Assembly: GCF_000237925.1 (NCBI RefSeq)
Contig: NW_017385993.1
Location: forward strand, 372,001 to 436,000
Reading direction: 5' to 3'
Origin: Schistosoma mansoni
Lineage: Eukaryota; Platyhelminthes; Trematoda; Strigeidida; Schistosomatidae
DNA length: 64,000 nucleotides
Below, in pieces: positions 48,501 to 58,509 of this stretch (its first letter is position 1; every line of letters starts with the position of its first letter). The position numbers and the translations under genes are program-made. Under the pieces are notes generated by a model. It ran no database searches and was not told the origin of the DNA. It was given only the letters and a program-made list of their open reading frames with translations.

Positions 48501-51500
48501 ACTGTCTTGACACATGTGTTGAAAACTCTGACTTTGATTGACAGTTGCTTTGAGTTCCAGATGTTCTTCTGCCGATCCTCGCCCTCACATCTGCATTAGA
48601 TCTACCGTGTTCATCAATGATGCTGCATAGATTTGTAAAGGTTTTCACATCCTCCAGAGCTTCTTCGTCAAATNNNNNNNNNNNNNNNNNNNNNNNNNNN
48701 NNNNNNNNNNNNNNNNNNNNNNNNNNNNNNNNNNNNNNNNNNNNNNNNNNNNNNNNNNNNNNNNNNNNNNNNNNNNNNNNNNNNNNNNNNNNNNNNNNNN
48801 NNNNNNNNNNNNNNNNNNNNNNNNNNNNNNNNNNNNNNNNNNNNNNNNNNNNNNNNNNNNNNNNNNNNNNNNNAGCAGTGGAATCCAGTTTCGTCATCTG
48901 GATGTACCCGCATCTCAGAGTTGATGTTCACTCTGGATTCCACTGCTAGCCACTATCCATCTTTGCTTACAATACGTTATCTGTTCAATTTACTCAAATT
49001 TTGTGACAATCAAAAATGTCATAAAATACACTGCATATACTCTGGATAAATAACTAATTTATTAGTTAACATGGAAAAAGATATAGATATGTTGGATCAG
49101 TATCTGTCAATACATGGTGAATTCATGTGGGTTGAAAGAAATCCATTAGCATGAAACTTTACAAACAGTAAAGTATCGATTGTTTTTGTGTGTGAAGTGA
49201 ACTGTACTTTCAAAAAAAAAATTCTATTCATCTTGGTACCATTTGAGATTCTTCTACTCTTTTCCTGAAGTTATAATCTTAATTCACATTAGAACATACT
49301 TCTTAATGCTGAAGTATCCCAAGTGTCTTTTTTTATTGCCTAAAAAGTAACTATACCCTATAGAAACATAAACAAGAATATCGATTCTATAACAATTAAC
49401 AAATCTTTCAAAAGTTTGTTTTTTCTTACATTAAGTTTAAGTCAATAATATCAATCCTAGATCGACCAGCATACATTTGAAAAAAAAGAAAATTACACTA
49501 ATTATTGTTTATCTGTTCAAATATTAATAAACAACTCATTTATCGTAACCAATGGTTGGAGACTGTAGGTGACATGGCTCAGAATCAATCACAATAGCAT
49601 AGGTGTATACACTTTCTGTCTTCCCTTGAACCTTGAGATTCAAATCGCTTCATAACTTCCTTCCTATATTATATCCTTATATACGACCTTTTATATGCTA
49701 CCATCACTAAATTAACTACTATGAATTTGGTGTTGATCTTGTTGTGCTAACGAGGTATGGCAACTTGGACCGATGCATATATGTGCCTGGTCCTACGTTG
49801 TAACTGACTGACTGAGACAACTTATTACTGATCAAAATAATCAATCACATAAATGCATTTACTGCAATCACATAATTAACAATAAAATACCTTGTGTTGT
49901 ATTTCAAAATAAAAAAAATTAACTGGGATTTGTTGTATTAAATTCTTATTTTTCTTATAGATTCATCATCATCTGTTTGGTCAATCGCTTTACATCCATC
50001 TAGTCCTCTATTACTTGCTGCTCATTCAGATGGTTGTATTGATTTTTGGTCCACTGTAGAAAACCTTGAAAATGATTCGCCAATTTCTCCAGTTCTTTCA
50101 GTTCATATGGATCGCCTTATCAAACCTTTAGGTATGTCATTTAATAAAAAATTATTATCAGAAGGGGTTTTGTGGAGATTTAGTATTTTCATAGTTGAAA
50201 GCGTGAGTCAATTGAAGCTAGACAACCAAGGAAAACCTGGGAGCACTTGACGGCCGTTTAGTCTTATTATGGGACTCCTCAGCAGTGCGCATCCACGATC
50301 CCGCACTCGCGAGATTCGAACCCAGGACCTATCGGTCTCGCGCCAGAGCACTTAACCGATAAACCACTAAACCGACATCCAACGGAGTCCCATAATAGGA
50401 CAAAATGGCCATCCAGTGCTTCCAGGTTTTCGATGGTGGTCTAGCTTCAATTCACTCACGCTTTCAACTAAGAAAATAAAAACATGTTTATTATCATATT
50501 TTCTAGCGTCTATTGAATTGTGTTGTTGTCAGTTCTAAGATAAACTGTGTATATAGCAGATTCAGATGATCTGCACAACATAAATATGTATTTTGAGTTT
50601 ACCTGTTTTTTTATTCTCAGGAAGTTAGTGGGTCTGTCTATACCGTTTAGAAAAATAATTTCCTTAATTTTAGTGATTATTTGTGCTGTTCAACTGTTGA
50701 TTTAGACACGTAACCGCTGATTTTGATGTATGTTCATATTCATCACGTTACTATTTCAATGGTATAAATCGAAACCGACTTTATAAACTAACCACAACAT
50801 TATTTTTAGACTAAAAACTTTCAATGTATATGATTTACATATTCAAGTAATCAAATTGTAATGTGATGGAATTCACTCACCAAATACCGTCTTTGTCTTT
50901 GACCTACACGTTGTGTGTTTGTTTAAGGGTTAGTGTTTTAATTCAATGTTTGGCTATTTAGTCAAAGAAATGTGTTATAACTGTTAAATATACTCCTTAT
51001 TATGATTCAGCTATTACTATTGCTTAGTATTCTTGGACACCAATACACTGGACAAGTCCCCAAATCAGAGCACGGTTGAATAGGAAAGAAATTATATTCC
51101 GAATAACAAGGATAGAAGGAAGTAAGAAGCGCGATAAAAAATACGTTAGTAAATTTATAGTTTTTACATAAGTAGATTCTAGAGTCTTCTTCAAGCATCG
51201 ACTAGCGCTGATTGGATAAGAATTAGCCAATCAGCACGCAGCAACACAATCGTGCTTTAATCCGACGATGTCCCGCTAACAAAATGTATTCATTTCAATA
51301 GTACATCGCCCGTGATACTGATGATGATATTTTAAGTGGAAATTCATCTCACAGTTTCTAAATTTTTGTATTATCAGAAACTACTGGGCTAAAAATATTT
51401 ATTACTATTTGAAATGGTCACGTATAAACACAACATGTGTATTCATTGATTTTAGGTGCTAATGAACCTCAGTTTGGCCGTCCAACCTGTCTTCATTTTT

Positions 51501-54500
51501 TGGTCAGCCGTCCGGATTCATTAAACGCCTCTCAATGTGTTGTTGGTACTAGCACGGGTTGGTTAGCGCTATTAGACGTTCAGACTGGTCAGTTAATAAA
51601 TCAAATACCGCCAGCACCTCCCCTGACCAATCCTAGTCGCGATGATCAGCCACTGAATATGGGTATATCAATAAATTGTTTCATTTTAAAATGTATCTAA
51701 ATTCCCAAATAAGCATATCTCTAAAGGTTATGTACCCTGTGGAATCGACATTTTCTGGATGTATAACTAGTGTGGTGTGGTTTACTTATATCCATATAAG
51801 TAGTAATGGTGTTGGTCAGACATAGAATGTATTTTGGCAGAAGTCCGATGAGGGAAGAACTGAAACGAAGCGCAACCGGTAGGAAAATGCACGAACAATA
51901 GAATTAGAGAAGAAACAGTGAAGATCGAGACTATTGGGTGTTAATTTGCAAATTGACTGTCCATTGTATGGTTTTCAGAATTTACTGAGATAGTCTGTAA
52001 CTTTTGCTTAAATACATTCGATTGTCCCCAGTCGTGTTCTGTTCACTACACTAGGACTGGTAAAATCAATGTAATCAAAACTATATTTACTCTTTTAGCG
52101 AATTAACTGGTAATTGAGGACTGATTCTCGTTCAGATACAGTTTTCAATTCAATGCTTCTAACTAGGTGCCAAATGAAGGTACCTGTAGCTATATCCAAA
52201 TTCTGTACTACTGATAATATTTATTACTACAAGCTACGATACTGTTTACTTCGTTAACACTTCATTGGAGATATCGTTACTTATGAGATGGTAGAGACTT
52301 GTAACTCAGGTGGATGATTTTGATGGAATTTTGTTCTCTGAGCTGGATGGTTCGGTCGTGCCCAATGGGCAGTTGATTGGAGGTCTGTATCTTACACTTG
52401 TTGGTAGAACATGCTAACGAAGACACTCGTGGAGAAAATATTGCTCTCGAGTGGAAGCCTGCCTTTTGGCAAAATTCTCCCATTTTCGATCAAAGAGAAG
52501 TGTACTACGCTCATATGATTTTGAGATGGCGGGGATTTGTGGCTCAGGGAAAAAACTCCATCAAAATATCGTTACTTATGTCATAACGTATTTGATATTG
52601 TTGAGTATTTCCGACAGCAGTTCCACGGAAAATTACTGCATCAGTTCTCCAAATACATATGTGATGATGCTGTTCTTATGTACTTATCACACTGGTCTAG
52701 CTTTTTTGATGCACTTAATTACTCTTTGCGTTTAGTAGGTAATTCAAATAATTTTTTTGTTTAATGTCCTCCATATACATGGTAGTTAGTGCTCTTCATG
52801 ATTGGGTTATGTACTCGTACATGTATTTTACATCGAACAATCCATCAGTTATATAAAATAAATACGCGCTTAAATATTTTATTCTTAACGGGTCTTATCT
52901 AATTATTGTTATTTGAAATAATACTTATTAGCAAACATACCGGTAGCGGGCGAATGTAGTTTACCTTCTGGTTGGACAGAACGTTCACTTAATGCTCTGG
53001 GTTCACACCAAACATTATCTCTGGTTATTGGAGCTCATGAAGACCGTTGTATTCGGTTCTATGATATCAATCGCATGTCCGATCGTTCATCAGTTACAAA
53101 TTCGGCATGTGTAGACGCTATGGTTACACATTTGAATGCCGTTACAAGCCTTGCAGTCGATCCTCACGGTCTGTATTTATTGACTGGAAGTAAGTTTGTA
53201 CAATAATTTCTGTAAACTTTAATTTTTCATTACGATAAAACGCCTAACATTGCCTATCGATGATCAGTTGTGTATTTTTATGAATTAATCATTCATTTCA
53301 AAGTAGAGTTAATATTTTTACTCTATCAGTTGAACAGTTTAACCTCTATTAGAGGCATATAGTAACCTGTCAACTAATGAAACAGCTCAGTGTATTCACT
53401 AGTCATATCCACAAACTTGTATTTGATAACTGGCGGCAGAGCTCATGGCGAACTGTCATCTGCTTTGGCGACCTCAAGTGGTTTCCTGCAAGGCTGTCCT
53501 CTATCTCTATTTTTGTTTGATTTATTCATAAACGTACTACTAGAAATAACGTTCCCGTCGACTGCATTTTCGGGAATTCATCGCCTTCCAGGAGGTCCAC
53601 TCGTTGACATAGTCTTGTTTGGTGAAGAGGCTGATAAAATGTAGAGTATTTTGGTAGCACTGAGTAACAATGCCAGAATGTTCTGGATGCTTTTCTCTCC
53701 TTCTTAATACAGGCTGTTGCTCCAGGACTGACCTGCGTCAACAGCTGAACTAAGGATAAGGAACGAAGTTATCGAACGCGTCGAAAACCACTTATCTTGG
53801 AAGTTTGACCAGCCCCAATAGGCTGGTGTCTGACGAAAACTCTGTGCGGATGCAGAAAGTTGGTTTGAATTTTGCCAACTTACTCACCTATGGTGAAGGC
53901 GAGATATCCGTCTATCAATTAAGGGACGAGTGTACTGTGCAGCAGTTCGCTCTGTTCTACTTTACGGCTGTGAAACATGGCCATTAAGAGTAGAAGATAC
54001 TCGTAAGTTACTAGTATTTGACCACATATGCCTTAGAAATATTGCTCTCATCTGCTGGAATCACCGGGTAAGTAATAGTGAGGTTAGACGCAGGGTATTG
54101 GGGAATGATGGTAAATCAGTTGATGAGGTGATGAATCTTCATCGACTGTGATGGTTGGAAGAGAGTTCGGTGTGACTAAACCAAAAAATGGAGTGAATCC
54201 ATACAGTCACTAACTTCTAGTCTGAGCCATGTTGGTAGATGCAGACTACTTGGTTGGGGTCCACATGACTATCGTAACCAATGGTTTGAGACTGTGTGTG
54301 ACATGGCTGAGAATCGATCACAATGGTGTTGGTGTATACACTCTCTGTCTTTCGTTAAACCGTGCGATTTAAATGACTTTGTACCTTTCTTTCTACGAAC
54401 TAATTGTTTCTTCTTGTATTATATCCTTATATACAATCTTTCTTGTATACATTACTACCATTGAATTAACTCTTATGAATTCGGTGTTGATCTTGTTGTA

Positions 54501-55190
54501 CTAATGAGGTGTGGGAACTTGTACCGATGCATATATGTGCGTGGTCCTACTTTGTAGATGACTGACTTACTGGCGGCCTGCTCGAATATCTGGGTTACCT
54601 GTTCTTGCCGTCTAGATATTTCAACCTTTCTCTGTACTAGTTACAAAAAAGTACAATCAGAGACGTCGTGGTGGCCATCAATATGGATTGTATAGCATGA
54701 ACATTATTCAGATGTCGATTCCTGAACTACTAACATCTGAATGGCGACCACTCAATATTTTTGGTCAGGATCGATCAAGTAATAAGAAAAGGAAATTTGT
54801 TGCAGTACTTTGTGCTGAGAATTCTATAATATACCAAAAGAATAATATTGAATAAGGCCAATAATAATATTATTAATAATAACTAGTTTGCACCGCTGAA
54901 TTTCTGTCATAATTTTAATGCGGTTCTCTCTATAGTCCAGTTTGTACACCATATTCATTTCTATTCAATTGTTATCATCACACTCATTTTATCCTTTATA
55001 TTCTACCTTAGGTCATGATGCCTCTATCCGTGTTTGGGATGTTGAAAGTCGTTCATGTATACAAGAAATGACTAATCATGGATTCAAATATAATGAATCC
55101 GTTCATTCAGTAACTTTACATCCACAACTTCCTTTAGCAGCAAGTGCTGGAGCAGATGCTATATGCAAAATTTATGTAACAGCTACATAA
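36343..55190 (+). CDS. STRN: Striatin, STRIPAK scaffold (12 exons, 934 aa)
   Basis: Exons: 36343-36552, 37331-37638, 39346-39534, 41181-41460, 42507-42629, 43704-44037, 46387-46664, 47634-47901, 49961-50131, 51456-51662, 52932-53189, 55012-55190. All have GT-AG borders; the join is 2805 nt with no internal stop. Striatins bind PP2A A/C, Mob4, STRIP and GCK kinases in the STRIPAK complex. Visible parts: caveolin-binding-type FLQTEWNRL (residues ~47-55), coiled coil ~45-110, a basic segment before [14 protein letters not shown] (like the vertebrate calmodulin-binding region), an acidic/Ser-rich linker, [17 protein letters not shown] just before the propeller, then seven WD40 blades ending [14 protein letters not shown]. 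It is longer than human striatin (~780 aa) mainly in the linkers. An in-frame ATG at 36274 is an alternative start. A CACAAACAG at 36325 could be a cis or spliced-leader acceptor 18 nt before the chosen ATG. Confidence 0.95.
37331..37638 (+). CDS. STRN: Striatin exon 2: coiled coil
   Basis: Starts after ATCCATAG with [20 protein letters not shown] followed by [19 protein letters not shown], matching the striatin coiled coil that makes the homodimer and contacts PP2A. A Ser/Thr/Lys-rich tail ends in [10 protein letters not shown] and a split Gln codon (CA|GTAAGC). Confidence 0.93.
37860..38665 (+). mobile_element. LINE P copy split by another LINE
   Basis: RT segment before 38026 (LLEIAFSST...FSGVDLPG) resumes at 38419-38430 with the same ACTCATTGACTT, continues [20 protein letters not shown], then jumps by internal deletion to the 3' end (CCTGGTCCTACGTTGCAAAA, CTGACTGACTGA). 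Confidence 0.82.
38027..38418 (+). mobile_element. LINE ('Q') 3' end nested in LINE P
   Basis: 12-bp target duplication ACTCATTGACTT at 38015-38026 and 38419-38430. The 5' part is LINE C-terminal coding sequence (cf. [13 protein letters not shown] in translation of GCTCAGAATAGAAGCCAGTG). The 3' ~75 bp, ending TGTGTTCAAATAAATAAGTA, match the tail of the A-family retroposons. Confidence 0.8.
38912..39222 (+). mobile_element. A-family retroposon, diverged and internally shortened
   Basis: Recognised from CTCGAAATGCTCACATTGTC through GGTCACCGGCTAACACTGGA to the tail CGTTTGAATAAAATAAAC. Lacks ~150 bp of the 5' half. Lies in striatin intron 2 just upstream of exon 3. Confidence 0.75.
39346..39534 (+). 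CDS. STRN: Striatin exon 3: FLQEVGY segment
   Basis: The acceptor at 39345 (ACCTAG) is preferred over the TATAG at 39315 because only it avoids an in-frame TAG and restores [16 protein letters not shown] (vertebrate RQYLQEVGYTDTILDV). Ends GG|GTGAGT. Confidence 0.9.
39955..40300 (-). mobile_element. LINE P-related, very old copy
   Basis: GTCAGTCGTTATCAATGTAG and ATCGTTCCAAGCTGCTATGC are degraded minus-strand tail motifs. The rest is only vaguely similar. Confidence 0.45.
40726..40736. repeat. Poly-C tract
   Basis: Eleven C in a row in a striatin intron. Confidence 0.9.
40885..40955 (-). repeat. tRNA-like fragment
   Basis: GCCATACCGGGCGAGGTAGA and GTTCAAACCTAC resemble pol III A/B-box remnants of a SINE. 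Weak. Confidence 0.25.
41181..42629 (+). CDS. STRN: Striatin exons 4-5: acidic linker
   Basis: Exon 4 (41181-41460) is Asp/Ser/Glu-rich ([20 protein letters not shown]). Exon 5 (42507-42629, phase 0 both sides) encodes [20 protein letters not shown] and a basic patch ([10 protein letters not shown]). This corresponds to the poorly conserved middle linker of striatins, so assignment rests on frame and splice signals. Confidence 0.8.
41570..42090 (-). mobile_element. LINE P-related, very old copy
   Basis: Minus strand shows [16 protein letters not shown] (RT [16 protein letters not shown]) and a decayed tail near 41575. Striatin intron 4. Confidence 0.5.
43704..44037 (+). CDS. STRN: Striatin exon 6: pre-propeller conserved block
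   Basis: Ends with [20 protein letters not shown], nearly identical to vertebrate [17 protein letters not shown] just before the WD40 region. The rest is a Ser/Asn-rich linker. Phase 1 out at A|GTAAGT. Confidence 0.9.
45110..45625 (+). mobile_element. LINE P, subfamily 2, 3' part
   Basis: [40 protein letters not shown], then a 3' UTR variant (TTTCTACGAACTAATTGTTT; GAGGTGTGGGAACTTGTACC) shared with the 53.4-54.6 kb copy and different from the other copies. Confidence 0.82.
46002..46293 (+). repeat. ~290-bp repeat, possible solo LTR
   Basis: Shares CCAGCTACTCTTATTGCTTA and TATTCCAAATAAACAAG with copies at 51.0 and 56.9 kb. Bounded by TNCGGTCC... and ...CCGCTAACA, compatible with TG...CA-type LTR ends. 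Family unknown. Confidence 0.5.
46387..47901 (+). CDS. STRN: Striatin exons 7-8: WD40 blades 1-2
   Basis: Exon 7 (46387-46664) gives [17 protein letters not shown]...[12 protein letters not shown] (vertebrate FTLRSHFDGIRALAFHP...ASEDHTLKMWNL). Exon 8 (47634-47901) gives [13 protein letters not shown]...[13 protein letters not shown]. The GH and W-L/D positions of the WD repeats are kept. Confidence 0.93.
47040..47335 (-). mobile_element. LINE P-related, old fragment
   Basis: Minus strand resembles the '[18 protein letters not shown]' region of the 26.7-27.5 kb copy (ATCTTTGGGATAACAACTGA; TCCGAAGATACGTATGATCG). Confidence 0.5.
48040..48140 (-). repeat. Smα-like repeat fragment
   Basis: Minus-strand 3' part of the Smα-like unit (GGTCAGTCTCTTATTGGCAT to GAGCAAAGCTGGATAGTG), cut at the boundary of the neighbouring RTE duplicate. 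Confidence 0.7.
48140..48673 (-). mobile_element. RTE fragment, inverted duplicate of 60.6-61.1 kb
   Basis: Minus-strand RTE 3' half with the same internal deletion (GGATCGGCAGAAGAACATCT) and the same predicted peptide ([20 protein letters not shown]) as the 60.6-61.13 kb copy. It runs into the N gap. ~25 bp of non-RTE sequence beyond its 3' end is also shared. Confidence 0.88.
48674..48873. other. Assembly gap (200 N)
   Basis: A run of exactly 200 N inside the striatin intron between exons 8 and 9. Its left flank is an RTE fragment that is repeated at 60.6-61.1 kb and its right flank is a Smα-like repeat, so the gap falls in repetitive sequence. The coding exons around it are intact. Confidence 0.99.
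48874..48975. repeat. Smα-like fold-back fragment at the gap edge
   Basis: AGCAGTGGAATCCAG at the N edge and GGATTCCACTGCTAGCCACT ~50 nt later are inverted copies around GCATCTCAGAGTTGATG. Its left part is missing in the assembly gap. Confidence 0.72.
49543..49815 (+). mobile_element. LINE P, 3' end
   Basis: Starts CGTAACCAATGGTTGGAGAC (RNQWLET), ends GTCCTACGTTGTAACTGACT and GACTGA. Striatin intron 8. Confidence 0.85.
49961..51662 (+). CDS. STRN: Striatin exons 9-10: WD40 blades 3-4
   Basis: Exon 9 (49961-50131) gives [20 protein letters not shown] and DGCIDFWS. Exon 10 (51456-51662) gives [20 protein letters not shown]. Both join in phase 1 to their neighbours. These are the least WD-like blades, as in other striatins. 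Confidence 0.88.
50190..50473. mobile_element. tRNA-headed SINE as a fold-back palindrome
   Basis: Arms 50190-50273 and ~50384-50473 are inverted repeats of the 3' half; a single tRNA-like head (minus strand, B box GGGTTCGAATCTC) lies between. On the minus strand the hammerhead-like part has CTGAGGA and stem II, but GAAA reads TAAA. The right arm begins inside the core. Lies in striatin intron 9. Confidence 0.82.
51000..51297 (+). repeat. ~290-bp repeat, possible solo LTR
   Basis: Same repeat as at 46.0 kb (AGCTATTACTATTGCTTAGT, GTCCCCAAATCAGAGCACGG, ...CCCGCTAACA), more diverged. Striatin intron 9. Confidence 0.5.
52286..52565 (+). mobile_element. tRNA-headed SINE with 15-bp target duplication
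   Basis: ATATCGTTACTTATG repeats at 52271-52285 and 52566-52580. The head has A box TAACTCAGGTGG and B-box-like GGTTCGGTCGTG. The far end repeats the start (GAGATGGCGGGGATTTGTGG versus GAGATGGTAGAGACTTGTAA), and TTTGATGGAATTTTGTTCTC near the start is inverted as GGGAAAAAACTCCATCAAA at the end. A different family from the hammerhead SINEs. In striatin intron 10. Confidence 0.82.
52932..53189 (+). CDS. STRN: Striatin exon 11: WD40 blades 5-6
   Basis: [20 protein letters not shown] and [20 protein letters not shown] match vertebrate SITAHEDRHIKFYDNN and [20 protein letters not shown]. Ends GGA A|GTAAGT. Confidence 0.93.
53385..54575 (+). mobile_element. LINE P, subfamily 2, RT to 3' end
   Basis: [69 protein letters not shown] and the subfamily-2 3' UTR. 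Frameshifted. Sense strand in striatin intron 11. Confidence 0.85.
55012..55190 (+). CDS. STRN: Striatin exon 12: last WD40 blade and stop
   Basis: [19 protein letters not shown] then [20 protein letters not shown] and [11 protein letters not shown] at 55188-55190. Closes the propeller like vertebrate HDCSIRLWNLESKTCIQEF. Confidence 0.93.
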
Positions 55191-56097
55191 ATGATTGATT
55201 TCATTTCGATGATATTCTCTTCACAAAAATACCCGACCATTTGTAATTTTCGTTTTTATTTCATTTTTTCATTGTTTTCATATGACATTAATGTTCGGTT
55301 GATATATTTTTCCCCCCATCTACTGTGTATGTATATCTTTTCATCCCAATGTTTCTTTTTTAATTGTAGAAAAAGTATCTTTATATATAATTTGATCTAT
55401 TTATCCCATTTTCATACATACCTACCGTAATGTTGGAAAGGCTTTGATAAATATTATAGTATTGCTAACAATTACAGTTTATTAATCACTTGGGGTGTAT
55501 TCACTTTGTCTATTTATTACGTTTTTGGCACTTTATCGTTTCTTTTGTTGTTAATTTGTTTTCATAAATTTAGTAGTTAGATTTACATTTAGGTTATGCA
55601 TTGTTACATCCTTCTTCTTTTTCCAAACACATATATACACACTATTCTTTATTATCTAAGCCAGATATTATTGTAGTTTGATTTTTGCAATATATGTTGA
55701 TGTGTTGAACTCATTTGGAGTTGAGTACGTACGTACCAAATACTCTATTCATCATCATCATTATTAAACTTGGTTGCTTTTATTTTCATATATATACGAT
55801 CTCTTTTTCCGAATAACTGTTTTATGCTTATTATTTAAAGGATTATTGGTCCATATAAAAGGCGCGGATTGTTCAAAATAGTTGAACAGAATATGCTATT
55901 GTGCTTCCTTAGCACATTTGTGTGTTTAAACGTGTTTTCCTTTTCTCTCTGTTTGTTCAGGTTATTCTACTTACTATTGATAATAGGATTAGTGGAATTT
56001 CATTAATATCGGAGCATTTTTCTATCATGTGACTTTTGATTTCGTTTTTTGGGTCTATTTTATTGTTGTGAGTAATGTTGTGGTGAAAAGCGTCAGA
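55191..56097. other. Striatin 3' UTR and flank
   Basis: T-rich sequence without repeats; no clear AATAAA close to the stop (variants such as GATAAATATTATAG at ~55447). Confidence 0.4.
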
Positions 56098-56109
56098 GAT
56101 CTTATATTG

Positions 56110-56630
56110 TTTATTTATTTATTTAAACACATAAATATTGGTACAAGGAAGCACCAGATATATATGCGCCTCACAAATCTCATTCGATTTGTGTGAGGGC
56201 TATGATACTGCCCAGGTGCCCAGACTGAAGCAGGTGGTTTTCTTAGGGGGCCACACCCGGAGCCTTTGACCTGAAGGTCTAGTCCACAAGGCAGTGGAGC
56301 ATCGTGAGGAGATGCAGTCCCATGGTAGCCGGTGATCAATGATTGATTCGTACGCCATTTGTTCCTTCAGGATACTGGAGCCCATGTACACCATTGGTTT
56401 GGAATCAGGGTTTTCCAACTCCTCTAGGTGGATCCTTCGTGTCCACCAACCAGGTTAAAGCGCCGGACATTCGCTTTTCGTCCTCTCAATTTCGTAAACA
56501 ACACCCCCGCCACGAGAAGGCAGTGAGTAGGACTTCCCTAGCAGAGACTATATATTCGCTGGCCATGTGAGAGCATTTCGAAAGGGAGAGCAGACTCCGC
56601 ACTTTTGGCCGTACCAGGGCATTTGGGGGC
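56110..56630 (-). mobile_element. A-family retroposon with perfect target-site duplication
   Basis: Full-length minus-strand copy. The 12-bp GATCTTATATTG flanks it at 56098-56109 and 56631-56642. This fixes the ends of the family: 5' GCCCCCAAATG, 3' (AAAT)n. Confidence 0.92.
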
Positions 56631-56885
56631 GATCTTATATTGATACTTAACGCACTACGCGCTAACTCCCTAAACTGACTGCTTAAGCTAGATGATACGA
56701 GTGAAAAAGTAAGTTTATTGGACTACCGAATAACATGCATGGATACTCATATACATTTCCACTCCTTAGAAAATTAATCCATTTCTTGGCCAATGATATG
56801 CGTTTGTCATTCTAGTCATTTTTGATTGCCATCAAGTAACTCTCTCAATTAGTTACTGATTGACACACTATATCACCATTCTTGT

Positions 56886-57080
56886 AACGGTCCAGCTACT
56901 CTTTTTGCTTAGGATTTGTGAACACTACTTCACTTGACACGTCCCTAGATCAGAAGACGGTTGATCATGAAGGTAATTCTATTCCAAATAAACAAGGTTG
57001 AATGGTAATATGTAGGTATTACAATAAGAAAAGCGTTAGTATATTTGTAAGTTACTATTTCAGATAAGCGTTGCGGGTAG
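56886..57080 (+). repeat. Possible solo LTR, truncated
   Basis: 5' two-thirds of the repeat at 46.0 kb (ACGGTCCAGCTACTCTTTTT to AGCGTTAGTATATTTGTAAG). Confidence 0.45.
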
Positions 57081-58389
57081 GCAAGCATGTTTTTCCATAA
57101 ATAAATATATCGTAGAACTGATCTTAGAGCAGTTTATAAATTTCCACATAGTTGTCAGGAGCATATTTCTGAGTCTAAGGTAAATCCTAGTCACTCGTCG
57201 TATGTTAACAAATTTTGACCTTCGAAGAAAAGATTTCTAATTTCAAACTTGACATAGGGATCATAATCCACTTTTCTAATTTCAGAGATGCTATGAAAAC
57301 TTATTATTTTCCCCGTATTTGCGGTAAACACTTCATTTATTTGGCCTATCCTCGTTCTTATGTGGGATGTCTTTATGAGCAAATACATGGTCATGCCGTT
57401 TGGAATGTGATGCACATATAAATAACATCGTGAGTTGATTCTGTTGCTGTATTAGGCGCCAGTTTTTCTTGAAGGAGAAACTGTAAACCCGATCAGACGG
57501 TTTGTCATTAGTTTTACCATGGCCATGGGGCTGTTACTCAGTACCTCAACACTGTATTATGATAGCTGATTAGAGGTAGTTTTATAGTTTATATAACAGA
57601 TTAACTTTAGTCAGATAATTGAAAACCGGGAAGCAATTGGTCACTGTTTTGTTCTTGTACTAATATGGCGAGACTAAACTATATGAACGAGTGAATCAGA
57701 AGCTTTCGAGGGTCTTCAAGGTCACGGCGCTAAGTTCGGTACCTGATGCTTACGTACGGTCGGTTTACAACGGGTTTTGGAGAAGACGTGATAATTCAGC
57801 GTCTAGAAGAGAAGTGATCATAAGATTTTGGCGCGAAATTCAATTATCCATTTGCATAAATAGAGATGTGGCATTAAAGCTGATGTCAGTTTGTATTGAA
57901 AACCCTAAGTATAATTCTTAACCTTAACCATGAGCTGTAAATCATAATTTGAATTCTTCACACAGGTTTATAACCCTCATTTAGTCCTAGTTATTATGTT
58001 GATACTCTCAGAGTCACTCTAGCGTCCCTCAAAGGTCGTCCATAATTTATAGTCTCATCCTAAACCATACCAACAACATTGAAGCTATGTGGTCGAGGCC
58101 AAAAGAATTTTTGAGACCTTATCATGCTTCCAGAGGTCGACTACTATGGAACCACATGGTGAGTTCCTGTACCTGATGCACTATGACTTTAGAACTTCTA
58201 AACCTATATCTAACCTTGATGAGTTTTTGAGTCATATGAAAGAACAGTATCCCCTTTTTTGAGTTTTGTATAATATATTCTTACTGTATGCTAACTGTCT
58301 TCTGATTGGCTAATATTTCTCAAGGTCATTCGTCCAAAGGTCGTCCATATAGTTTAGTCTCGCCTACTAGAATTCTCAATGTTGTTCAT
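57081..58389. other. Unclassified intergenic sequence
   Basis: A motif AAGGTCGTCCATA occurs at ~58033 and ~58336, suggesting an unclassified repeat. No gene seen. Confidence 0.35.
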
Positions 58390-58465
58390 CTATAACCTGG
58401 CGGGAATCGAACCCAGGGTCTAGGTATCGCTGTTAGCAGTTAAATTTTAGACCACTGAAGCAGCA
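58390..58465 (-). mobile_element. tRNA-like SINE head
   Basis: Minus strand: CTTCAGTGGTCTAAAATTTA and the B box CCTGGGTTCGATTCCCGCC. Only the head is recognisable. Confidence 0.55.
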
Positions 58466-58509
58466 GGCAATAGTTTACAATCAATTGGCGATATTGCGCA
58501 ACCATTCTC

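Noticed and set aside
52318-52567. A DNA transposon (MITE) from the inverted ends
   Set aside because: The direct repeat is 15 bp and lies outside the inverted motifs, and A/B-box-like sequence is present, so a SINE fits better.
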